Source: Psychromonas sp. L1A2 (GTDB lineage Bacteria; Pseudomonadota; Gammaproteobacteria; Enterobacterales; Psychromonadaceae). Taken from it: a stretch of 64,000 bases of DNA. Position 1 is the first letter of the stretch, and each line of letters opens with the position of its first letter. A model generated the notes under the pieces. It was given only the letters and a program-made list of their open reading frames with translations. It searched no databases and was not told the DNA's origin. The DNA is taken from positions 434,001-498,000 of the forward strand of contig NZ_WUAG01000001.1 of the NCBI RefSeq assembly GCF_009828855.1, in the 5' to 3' direction. The position numbers and the translations under genes were made by a program. Positions 1 through 6,983 of this stretch are shown here, one piece after another.

Positions 1-491
1 CTGACATTAGCTGGGAAGTTGAAGGCGAAAAAGCAGTACTTGATTACAAAAAAGGCGACGAAATCGAAGCTGTTGTATTACAAGTTGACCCAGAGCGCGA
101 ACGTATCTCTCTAGGTATCAAGCAAATTGCTGCTGACCCATTCAACAACTACCTAGCAGAATTCAAGAAAGGTACTATTGTTAATGGTACTATTTCTGAA
201 GTTGATGCTAAGGGTGCAACTGTTACTCTTACTGAAGGCGTTGAAGGTTACATCCGTGTTGCTGATATTTCACGTGATCGTATCGAAGATGCATCTACAG
301 TACTAAAAGCTGGTGAGCCTGTTGAAGCTAAATACGTTGGTGTTGATCGTAAAAACCGCGTAATTAGCCTGTCTATCAAAGCTAAAGATGAAGCAGATGA
401 GAAAGATGCTATCGATAGCTTGAAGCAACAAGACGAAGCAAGCATGGGTAATGCAATGCTTGACGCGTTTAACGCTGCTAAAGGCAAATAA
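1..491 (+). CDS. rpsA: 30S ribosomal protein S1, C-terminal part (5' end outside window)
   Basis: Reading frame 3 is open from the window edge to a TAA at 489-491 and encodes about 162 residues. The visible part contains the last S1/OB-fold RNA-binding repeats, for example the stretches [20 protein letters not shown] and [20 protein letters not shown], each followed by a [18 protein letters not shown]-type repeat end. S1 binds mRNA on the 30S subunit and helps initiate translation on weakly structured leaders. It is followed by a 12-bp hairpin and then ihfB, the order seen in many gammaproteobacteria. The family assignment is firm; only the missing N-terminal two thirds cannot be judged. Confidence 0.96.
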   Translation, partial: DISWEVEGEKAVLDYKKGDEIEAVVLQVDPERERISLGIKQIAADPFNNYLAEFKKGTIVNGTISEVDAKGATVTLTEGVEGYIRVADISRDRIEDASTVLKAGEPVEAKYVGVDRKNRVISLSIKAKDEADEKDAIDSLKQQDEASMGNAMLDAFNAAKGK

Positions 492-492
492 T

Positions 493-520
493 TAAATGTG
501 GCTGGTCGCAGCCACATTTA
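493..520 (+). terminator. Perfect 12-bp hairpin after rpsA
   Basis: Bases 493-504 are exactly complementary to 509-520, with a four-base GTCG loop. No long T-run follows directly (the next T-rich stretch is at 536-542). It could therefore be a weak terminator or a processing/stabilising hairpin between rpsA and ihfB. Confidence 0.5.
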
Positions 521-572
521 AAGCATTAACTGGAGTCTTTTTAATTTGTATTCACATAATACGAGGTAAGTT

Positions 573-860
573 ATGACTAAGTCTGATTTGATCGAAAGAC
601 TAACCAGCAAACACTTTCAATTGTCGGTTAAAGAAGTTGAAGATAGCGTGAAAGAAACGCTAACGCTGATGACTAATTCACTCGCTTCTGGCGAAAGAAT
701 TGAAGTTAGAGGTTTTGGTAGTTTTTCACTACATTATCGTGCCCCACGCGTTGGCCGTAACCCTAAAACAGGGGACAAGGTTGAACTGGGCGGGAAATAT
801 GTTCCTCACTTCAAACCGGGTAAAGCATTGAGAGAACGTGTTAATGCGTTAAATGTCTAA
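573..860 (+). CDS. ihfB: Integration host factor subunit beta
   Basis: A 95-residue HU/IHF-family DNA-bending protein. It starts [10 protein letters not shown] and carries the family signature [21 protein letters not shown], which includes the beta-arm and the proline region that intercalates DNA, with a C-terminal helix after PGKALRERV. Length equals that of typical IhfB (94-95 aa). IHF is a heterodimer with IhfA and bends DNA sharply at specific sites. Here it matters because sigma-54 promoters, of which the window has at least two candidates, often use IHF to loop enhancer-bound activators. The start has a GAGGTAAG ribosome-binding site just upstream, and a strong terminator follows the stop. 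Confidence 0.97.
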   Translation: MTKSDLIERLTSKHFQLSVKEVEDSVKETLTLMTNSLASGERIEVRGFGSFSLHYRAPRVGRNPKTGDKVELGGKYVPHFKPGKALRERVNALNV

Positions 861-864
861 ATAC

Positions 865-892
865 AAATGGTGCTGAAAAGCACCATTTTTTT
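865..892 (+). terminator. Rho-independent terminator of ihfB
   Basis: A 10-bp stem, AAATGGTGCT (865-874) pairing with 879-888, with a GAAA tetraloop and a run of T to 892. Confidence 0.9.
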
Positions 893-1052
893 AATTTTAA
901 TTTCTATCTACTCTTTTCTGAGTATTTATCTGTTAACTATATTAATTTGATCACTATCTGAGTCGATAATGTTAAACGATTCATATCAATGATTTATTCC
1001 CTGATTGATTTATAATACACTCATCACTTCTTATTCTTGTGTAGGTATCAGT

Positions 1053-1340
1053 ATGAAACGTTTTCTAGCTATATTAATCACAGTAGTATTTTTTATTATC
1101 GTGATTGTATTGGGATTACAAAACCAACAACTCGTTACAGTAAACTATCTTATTGCGCAAAATGAACTACGTCTATCTACTTTGATGGCGATTATATTTT
1201 CCGTGGGATTTGCTATTGCATTATGCTTCGCTAGCTATTTTTACCTAGCGCAGAAAATGAAAATTCGTCAATTAACAAAATTGAATGTAAAGCAACGTAG
1301 AGAGCTTAATGATCTACGTGATAGCATCGAAAAAGATTAA
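1053..1340 (+). CDS. lapA: Lipopolysaccharide assembly protein A (YciS family)
   Basis: A protein of about 95 residues with two predicted membrane helices, FLAILITVVFFIIVIVLGL near the N-terminus and an AIIFSVGFAIALCFASYF segment. A basic, cytoplasmic coiled tail (KMKIRQLTKLNVKQRRELNDL) follows. This is the layout of LapA/YciS, an inner-membrane partner of LapB in lipopolysaccharide assembly. The frame is open from 1005, but the extra N-terminal residues do not look like family sequence, so the ATG at 1053 (MKRFLAIL) is preferred. The gene is six bases upstream of lapB, the usual pair. Function is from family knowledge. Confidence 0.85.
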   Translation: MKRFLAILITVVFFIIVIVLGLQNQQLVTVNYLIAQNELRLSTLMAIIFSVGFAIALCFASYFYLAQKMKIRQLTKLNVKQRRELNDLRDSIEKD

Positions 1341-1346
1341 TTCTTA

Positions 1347-2519
1347 GTGCAAGAGATTTTTTTCCTATTACTGCCCGTTGCAGCCTTTTATGGTTGGTAT
1401 ATGGGTGTGCGCAGTGTTTATCAAAAAAAGCAAAAAAAAGGCAATCAATTAAGCCGGGATTATGTCCAAGGTTTAAACTTTTTATTAAATGAGCAACCCG
1501 ATAAAGCGGTGGATCATTTTATTGCATTGTTAGATGTAGATGATGAAACTATTGAAACGCACCTTGCATTAGGTAACCTATTTCGTCAAAGCGGTGAAGT
1601 AGACCGTGCCATTCGTATCCATCAAAACCTTATTGCTCGTCCTTCTCTAACATTGGAGCAGCGTGATTTAGCAATGTTTCAATTGGGTAAAGACTTTTAT
1701 CAATCTGGATTGTTTGATCGCAGTGAAGAAATTTTCATTCAACTTAAAGAGTCTCCTGAATATAAACAAGCGGCATTAGAGAATTTATTGCTTATTTACC
1801 AACAGTTAAAAGATTGGCAAGAAGCGATTAATTGCACTGAATTAATGAATAAGATCGATAAATCAAAAGCGAAACCCAGAACGCTATCTTATTTGTACTG
1901 TAGTTTGGCTTGTGAAATGAAAAAGCCAGAGCAACAAAAACAAGCCATTAAGTTATATCAAAAAGCATTAGTGACTTTCCCTAAATGTATTCGAGCCTGT
2001 TTAGCGATGGCTGAATATTATGAACAAAACCAGCAACCAGAAAAAGCACTTAGTATTTTAGAGCAAGTGCCTGAGTTAGATATTGACTTCACAGAAGTCA
2101 TTTTAGAAAACTTATATGCGTTACATAAGCAACTGAATACGGAACAAAAATTAATTGCCTATTTACAACGTATTGTTAATTTAGGAGCTGGAGCTAGCGC
2201 CGTTATCCTATTAGCCAAATTAATTGCTGAGTTTAATAGTGTCGAGAAAGCGCAAAACTTTATGTTACAAGAATTACGTCGTAATCCGACTATGAAAGGC
2301 TTTAATCATTTAATGACCTATCATTTGCAACTAGCCCAGTCTGATAACGAAAAAGAAAGTTTAGTATTTTTACATAAATTAGTAAGTGAACAAATTACAT
2401 TGAGGCCACAATATCGTTGTCAAAAATGCGGTTATTCAACTAAAAAATTATTTTGGCAATGCCCATCCTGTAAAAGCTGGGGAAGAATTAAGCCGATCAG
2501 AGGCTTAGACGGCGAATAA
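1347..2519 (+). CDS. lapB: Lipopolysaccharide assembly protein B (YciM), TPR plus rubredoxin-like zinc domain
   Basis: 390 residues, almost exactly the family length. A hydrophobic N-terminal anchor (FFLLLPVAAFYGWYMGV) is followed by tandem tetratricopeptide repeats over roughly residues 30-330. At the C-terminus is a rubredoxin-like metal knuckle with two CxxC pairs (YRCQKCGY and WQCPSC). LapB acts at the inner membrane and works with the FtsH protease to control LpxC, and so the flux into lipid A. Start is GTG. It is a functional companion to the lpxD-fabZ-lpxA-lpxB genes at the far right of the window. Confidence 0.93.
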   Translation: MQEIFFLLLPVAAFYGWYMGVRSVYQKKQKKGNQLSRDYVQGLNFLLNEQPDKAVDHFIALLDVDDETIETHLALGNLFRQSGEVDRAIRIHQNLIARPSLTLEQRDLAMFQLGKDFYQSGLFDRSEEIFIQLKESPEYKQAALENLLLIYQQLKDWQEAINCTELMNKIDKSKAKPRTLSYLYCSLACEMKKPEQQKQAIKLYQKALVTFPKCIRACLAMAEYYEQNQQPEKALSILEQVPELDIDFTEVILENLYALHKQLNTEQKLIAYLQRIVNLGAGASAVILLAKLIAEFNSVEKAQNFMLQELRRNPTMKGFNHLMTYHLQLAQSDNEKESLVFLHKLVSEQITLRPQYRCQKCGYSTKKLFWQCPSCKSWGRIKPIRGLDGE

Positions 2520-2541
2520 AATATTTTAACGTGATATCGAT

Positions 2542-2617
2542 TATAAAACGTAACATTTACTATAAAACGTAACATTTATTATAAAAAGCAACATTACTTA
2601 CAAAACCTAACATCGCT
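2542..2617 (+). repeat. Four gapless copies of a 19-bp tandem repeat before pyrF
   Basis: Units start at 2542, 2561, 2580 and 2599, each exactly 19 bp, of the form TATAAAACGTAACATTTAC. Units 1 and 2 are nearly identical, while units 3 and 4 have drifted. The array fills most of the 124-bp lapB-pyrF gap and ends 26 bp before the pyrF start. Confidence 0.85.
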
Positions 2618-2643
2618 TACACACTGTTTAGATAGGAAAAAAA

Positions 2644-3348
2644 ATGAATCAGCTAACTGATCCTAAAGTTGTTATTGCATTAGATTATGATGACAAACAA
2701 CAAGCATTGGCTTTTATAGAGCAATTAGATCCTGCTACATGTCGCCTAAAAATCGGTAAAGAAATGTTTACACATTTTGGACCTGAATTTGTACAGCTTG
2801 TTGTCGCAAAAGGATTTGACGTATTTTTAGATTTAAAATTTCATGATATTCCAAATACAGTGGCTAAAGCGGTTAAAGCGGCTGCTGATCTCGGTGTGTG
2901 GATGGTTAACGTACATGCCAGTGGTGGGCGACGTATGATGGAAGCCGCTAAAGCAATTTTAGAACCCTATGGTGATAAAGCACCTTTACTAATTGCAGTC
3001 ACTGTTTTAACGAGTATGGACCAAAGTGACTTAACGGAATTAGGTATCAATCTAACTCCTGCAGAGCAAGTCAAGCGTCTTGCTATATTAACTAAGTCAT
3101 CAGGCTTAGATGGTGTAGTTTGCTCTTCACATGAGGCTGAGGAGCTTAAAGCACTGTTAGGTTCCTCATTTAAATTGATTACACCAGGTATTCGACCTGC
3201 AGGATCAGATGCAGGAGACCAACGTCGTATTAAAACACCAAAACAAGCAATCGATAGTGGTTCTGATTATTTAGTGATTGGTCGCCCTATAACACAAGCA
3301 GCAGATCCTGTTACAGTATTAAACGACATTAACGCATCACTCAGTTAA
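2644..3348 (+). CDS. pyrF: Orotidine 5'-phosphate decarboxylase
   Basis: 234 residues, normal for PyrF. It catalyses the last step of UMP synthesis, decarboxylation of OMP. The catalytic Asp-Lys-Asp region is seen as [13 protein letters not shown], a substrate-loop region follows at [10 protein letters not shown], and the phosphate-binding [12 protein letters not shown] and VIGRPIT motifs are present near the C-terminus. It starts at an ATG preceded by an A-rich GATAGGAAAA leader, just after the 19-bp repeat array. The lapA-lapB-pyrF order is standard in gammaproteobacteria. Confidence 0.96.
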   Translation: MNQLTDPKVVIALDYDDKQQALAFIEQLDPATCRLKIGKEMFTHFGPEFVQLVVAKGFDVFLDLKFHDIPNTVAKAVKAAADLGVWMVNVHASGGRRMMEAAKAILEPYGDKAPLLIAVTVLTSMDQSDLTELGINLTPAEQVKRLAILTKSSGLDGVVCSSHEAEELKALLGSSFKLITPGIRPAGSDAGDQRRIKTPKQAIDSGSDYLVIGRPITQAADPVTVLNDINASLS

Positions 3349-3378
3349 TGCTAGTGAGTTAAGGAAAGATCTTTTTTT

Positions 3379-4065
3379 ATGAAAAAACTAGATATTACTA
3401 AATACAAAGCGGACTTTATGCAAAAGTTTGCTTTTGATTTTAAGCAGTGGATGTCTCCTGCTATTCGTGACTATTACTCTCTTTTTCTTAAAAATGCGCA
3501 TTACAAACGTGCTCATTTATTGTCATGGGTGAAAGAATATTCAGTTTTAGAAAATGGTCGCTCAGTTAAAGTTGCTCAAAAACCTATTCAAGTTTCATCG
3601 GAAGCGCGTGAACTCTATTTATGTCTTCAATCAAGAATTGGTGATGAAGTGCACGTAGGTGAGTGGTTAACGATCAGCCAGAATTGTGTTGACCAGTTTG
3701 CCAATGTCACTCGAGACCACCAATGGTTACACAACGATGTTGAGCGTGCTGAAAAAGAATCGCCTTTTAAAACCACCATTGCACATGGCTTTTTAACATT
3801 GTCCTTGTTGCCTTACTTAACTGACAGCGTTGATGCAAGCCGTCCCGCTTATGCGAATGCTAAAATGACTGTTAACTATGGTCTTAACCAAGTACGTTTT
3901 CCGTATCCTGTTAAAACGGGTAGTGTGATACGTGCGCACAGTCGTCTAATTAAAGTTTCACCTATCAAACGTGGTTTAGAGATTGAAAAAGAGATCTCCG
4001 TAGAAATCCAAGGAACACGCCGCCCGGGTTGTGTTGCTGTTTCCGTTGTCCGAGTTTATTTTTAA
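3379..4065 (+). CDS. MaoC-like hot-dog dehydratase
   Basis: 228 residues. An N-terminal stretch of about 85 residues without a recognised motif precedes a MaoC/R-specific enoyl-CoA hydratase domain. The hydratase signature is visible: ISQNCVDQFANVTRDHQWLHND, then SPFKTTIAHGFLTLSLLP, giving the Asp/His pair expected of hydratase 2 enzymes. Members hydrate trans-2-enoyl-CoA or act in fatty-acid side pathways. It begins 30 bp after pyrF and ends at a strong terminator, so it is probably the last gene of that unit. The substrate cannot be told from sequence. It is not obviously tied to the acyl block of the glycosylation island. Confidence 0.8.
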   Translation: MKKLDITKYKADFMQKFAFDFKQWMSPAIRDYYSLFLKNAHYKRAHLLSWVKEYSVLENGRSVKVAQKPIQVSSEARELYLCLQSRIGDEVHVGEWLTISQNCVDQFANVTRDHQWLHNDVERAEKESPFKTTIAHGFLTLSLLPYLTDSVDASRPAYANAKMTVNYGLNQVRFPYPVKTGSVIRAHSRLIKVSPIKRGLEIEKEISVEIQGTRRPGCVAVSVVRVYF

Positions 4066-4109
4066 ATTCAATAAGTTAGTGTTTTATTTTTGATAAACCA
4101 CTGAACTTG

Positions 4110-4149
4110 AAAAAGGCGTTAGATTTAAAAAGATCTAACGCCTTTTTTA
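4110..4149 (+). terminator. Strong rho-independent terminator before the flagellin promoter region
   Basis: A 14-bp stem, AAAAGGCGTTAGAT (4111-4124) pairing with 4133-4146, with a short A-rich loop and T-run. It separates housekeeping genes from the flagellar block. Confidence 0.92.
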
Positions 4150-4187
4150 TTTCTTTTAAAAAATACCACTTTATTTCCAAAAAGCCC

Positions 4188-4214
4188 TAAAGCTATTTTT
4201 TTAGCGGTCGATAT
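4188..4214 (+). promoter_or_regulatory. Distal sigma-28-type flagellar promoter
   Basis: TAAA at 4188-4191, 15-bp spacer, GTCGATAT at 4207-4214. This fits the sigma-28 (FliA) consensus TAAA-N15-GCCGATAA with two mismatches. It is about 250 bp before the flagellin ATG and nearly repeats the proximal promoter. Confidence 0.6.
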
Positions 4215-4357
4215 AGTTATTAAGTCTGAACATCGACTGTTTTAAAAATGAACCGTTGCTTTACTTCATTAATATCAACAACAGAAAGTAAGCAAAATAA
4301 ACAATAATTTAAAAACATAGTTTAAAAGCATAGTTTAAAAAAATAGTTGAAAAACAT

Positions 4358-4384
4358 TAAAGTTATTTTTTAAGCGGTCGATAA
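4358..4384 (+). promoter_or_regulatory. Proximal sigma-28 promoter of flagellin
   Basis: TAAA at 4358-4361, exactly 15 bp, then GTCGATAA at 4377-4384, one mismatch from the FliA consensus. Transcription would begin near 4391, leaving a leader of about 70 nt to the start codon. The 4312-4350 stretch just upstream has repeated CATAGTTTAAAA-like words. Confidence 0.8.
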
Positions 4385-4462
4385 AGAATATATGCACCAA
4401 CAAATACTTAATCCTAACTTTATTAAGAGAAGTTAGGTAACAAATAAACCAAGGAGCTCATC

Positions 4463-6130
4463 ATGGCATCAGTAGTAAACACAAATGTAATGTCGCTTAA
4501 TGCACAACGTCAATTAGGCAAAACACAAATGGCGTCTAACGAAGCAATGGAACGTCTATCTTCTGGTTTGCGTATTAACAGCGCAAAAGATGATGCAGCC
4601 GGCCTTGCGATTTCAACTAGTATGAATTCTCAAATCACAGGTTTGAACCAAGCAGTACGTAACTCAAATGATGGTATATCAATGGCGCAAACTGCCGAGG
4701 GTGCGATGGATGAAATGACCAATATCCTGCAACGTATGCGTGAACTATCGGTTCAATCTGCCAATGATACAAACTCTGCAGAAAACCGTAGTGCAATTCA
4801 AGAAGAAGTCGATCAATTAAGCAGTGAGCTTGACCGTATCGCAGATACAACAGAGTTTAATGGTAAAAAATTATTAGATGGCTCTATGGGATCAACTACC
4901 TTACAAATTGGTGCTAACGAAGGGCAAACATTAAGCTTTTCAATTGATTCTGTAACCACTAATGACCTAGGTTTGAACGGCGGTTTAAATAAAGAAGAAT
5001 TAAATGGTGGCCGAGTTAATGCTACGACTGCTGTTGTCGATAAAGCTCTTTCTTTAAATGGTACAGATATTGGGGCGGCTTCCGCTGCAGGTGCCCCTGC
5101 GTTAGTTGATGCTATCAATCTAAAAACAGATGAAACTGGTGTAACAGCCAGTGCATATAACGTAGTTCAAGGTGATCATGACGCCACAGGCGTAACTTCT
5201 GGTCTTCAAATTACTGTTGGAACTGGTGCTGCTGTTACTTTAGGTGCAACATCTTCAATGGGTAATCTTGTTGAAACTATCAATCGTGATGTAGAAGGTG
5301 TAACAGCTTCTCAAGGTGATGATGGTGAATTATTATTGACTAACGATACAGGTGAAACAATCACTATAGGTGGGGCTGTTACGAACTCTGGTTTAACTTT
5401 GGGCGCAAATGGTGGTTATGTTGCGCTAGACAGTGCAGATGATTCACCGATTAAAACTGGTGGTACAGCGCCTGCAAGTGCAGGGTTTTTAATATCTAAT
5501 GGTGCTGATTCAGTAACTGGTGGTGTTGCAACAATTACAGCTGGAATTACAGATGCAGATAAATTAGAGATTAATGGTGTATCTATAGCCGCTGCAGATA
5601 CGACGACTGATATAAAAATGCTTGAACATCTTAATTCATATTCAGATCAAACTGGAGTGACTGTAACAGGAAGTGCAGCAGCAGGATACCAATTTTCTGC
5701 TGAACCTGGAAGAGGCGTGGAAATAACATCAAATGCAGCAACTGAAACAGCAAGAACGGGGACTTCAGGAGCTTTAAAAAAACTAGGTATGGATAGTGAA
5801 ATGGGTGGTAAAGTTATCGATTCACTAGGCACAAACGTATCAACGATGGCTGGTGCTTCAAGTACGATCACTAAAGTTGATGATGCGTTAGCTCAAATCA
5901 GTGCGTCACGTGCAGGCTTAGGTGCGATACAAAACCGTTTAGATTCAACGATTTCTAACTTAGAGAATGTTTCTCAAAATCTATCTGCCTCTAACTCTCG
6001 TATTCAAGATGCCGATTTTGCTGCTGAAACCTCTAATATGAGTAAAGCACAAATCTTACAACAAGCGGGTACGTCAATCCTTTCACAAGCTAACTCATCT
6101 GCACAAAGTGTACTTTCACTACTTGGTTAA
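4463..6130 (+). CDS. fliC: Flagellin
   Basis: 555 residues. Conserved D0/D1 ends are complete: N-terminal MASVVNTNVMSLNAQRQLGK through about residue 140 (LSSGLRINSAKDDAAGLAIS, ELSVQSANDTN), and C-terminal from about residue 465 (SRAGLGAIQNRLDSTISNLE, SNMSKAQILQQAGTSILSQA). Between them is a Thr/Ser/Ala/Gly-rich variable D2/D3 region of some 320 residues, the surface where O-linked sugars are added. Ribosome-binding site AAGGAGCT lies 5 bp before the ATG, and a terminator follows. Only one full flagellin gene is seen here; related bacteria often carry several. The neighbouring pseudaminate island implies the protein is glycosylated. Confidence 0.97.
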   Translation: MASVVNTNVMSLNAQRQLGKTQMASNEAMERLSSGLRINSAKDDAAGLAISTSMNSQITGLNQAVRNSNDGISMAQTAEGAMDEMTNILQRMRELSVQSANDTNSAENRSAIQEEVDQLSSELDRIADTTEFNGKKLLDGSMGSTTLQIGANEGQTLSFSIDSVTTNDLGLNGGLNKEELNGGRVNATTAVVDKALSLNGTDIGAASAAGAPALVDAINLKTDETGVTASAYNVVQGDHDATGVTSGLQITVGTGAAVTLGATSSMGNLVETINRDVEGVTASQGDDGELLLTNDTGETITIGGAVTNSGLTLGANGGYVALDSADDSPIKTGGTAPASAGFLISNGADSVTGGVATITAGITDADKLEINGVSIAAADTTTDIKMLEHLNSYSDQTGVTVTGSAAAGYQFSAEPGRGVEITSNAATETARTGTSGALKKLGMDSEMGGKVIDSLGTNVSTMAGASSTITKVDDALAQISASRAGLGAIQNRLDSTISNLENVSQNLSASNSRIQDADFAAETSNMSKAQILQQAGTSILSQANSSAQSVLSLLG

Positions 6131-6160
6131 GCCACTAGGGTAAGCTAAGTAATTGATTTA

Positions 6161-6188
6161 AAGCCCCCTAGTGATAGGGGGCTTTTTT
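6161..6188 (+). terminator. Flagellin terminator
   Basis: AAGCCCCCTA (6161-6170) pairs with 6175-6184 around a GTGA loop, followed by TTTTTT. Confidence 0.93.
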
Positions 6189-6218
6189 GCTTAATAGAGA
6201 TACTGAAAGAGGTTGATT

Positions 6219-6653
6219 ATGTCAGAACTCAATATCACTAATCCTGTCATGGGAAATCAAACGGTAAACACCGAAAAACCAATAGACGCTACAATACAAT
6301 CAACAGCATCATCGACAAAAGAATCTGCTGCATCTTCCGTTTTAACAATAGGTAATGATGTAGATAAAATAGAAAAAGCGACTGCTGCTTCTGATCAGCG
6401 TGAAAATAATGAAGAAACCAAGGTGCTCACTGCAGATGAAATATCTGAAACAGTAGAAGAGATGAATAGTTTTTTACAGGAAATGAAGCGAAACTTATCT
6501 TTTTCGGTGGATGAGGATTTAGGTAAAAATGTTATTACGGTTAAAGACACTGAAAATGATGAAGTTATTCGCCAGATTCCATCAGAAGATTTAATGGTAT
6601 TACGTAAAAAAATGGATGATGTTGCCGGTATTTTATTTGATACTAAGGTTTGA
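6219..6653 (+). CDS. flaG: FlaG family flagellar protein
   Basis: About 144 residues. The first ~70 are a low-complexity Ser/Thr/Ala/Glu-rich tail. The C-terminal ~75 residues are the FlaG domain, with EEMNSFLQEMKRNLSFSVDE followed by NVITVKDTENDEVIRQIPSE and a final helix. In Vibrio and Pseudomonas, FlaG lies between flagellin and fliD and influences filament length; the mechanism is not settled. A TTG at 6213 is in frame, but the ATG at 6219 has AAGAGG six bases upstream and is preferred. It is probably transcribed by read-through from flagellin or from its own weak promoter. Confidence 0.9.
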   Translation: MSELNITNPVMGNQTVNTEKPIDATIQSTASSTKESAASSVLTIGNDVDKIEKATAASDQRENNEETKVLTADEISETVEEMNSFLQEMKRNLSFSVDEDLGKNVITVKDTENDEVIRQIPSEDLMVLRKKMDDVAGILFDTKV

Positions 6654-6983
6654 CTTTTAGCATTACGTTTTAGCTTTCATTTCTCTTAGTTATTTTATGC
6701 GATAGATTTTAGTTTTTACCTTGGTTTGATATTACAGCGCTATATTAAGTAGCTATATTAGTAGCTATATTAACCACTACATTAAGCGTTCATATTAATT
6801 CGTTAATGAGGTTACTGAACTAAGTTAAATTGACTTTACAGTTAGTAAGGTGGCTTGTTTTTTGCATTTCATATCAAGTTAATAACTTAACTGCTTTATA
6901 AGCATAAATAATAAAAAGTTAATAACATCAATAACGCACAAAGAAATAATACATTAGATTCAATGAATGATTAAGGAACAACA
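6654..6983. other. flaG-fliD intergenic region
   Basis: 330 bp with no plausible gene. It holds three short direct copies of CTATATTA spaced 12-13 bp apart (about 6739-6772) and the sigma-54 promoter described separately at 6851-6866. The leader from that promoter to fliD is AT-rich. Confidence 0.6.
6851..6866 (+). promoter_or_regulatory. Sigma-54 promoter of fliD
   Basis: TGGCTTGTTTTTTGCA matches the -24/-12 consensus TGGCACG-N4-TTGCA, with the invariant GG and GC exactly 10 bp apart. Start would lie about 105 bp before fliD. It fits control by FlrA or FlrC, both encoded in this window. Confidence 0.75.
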
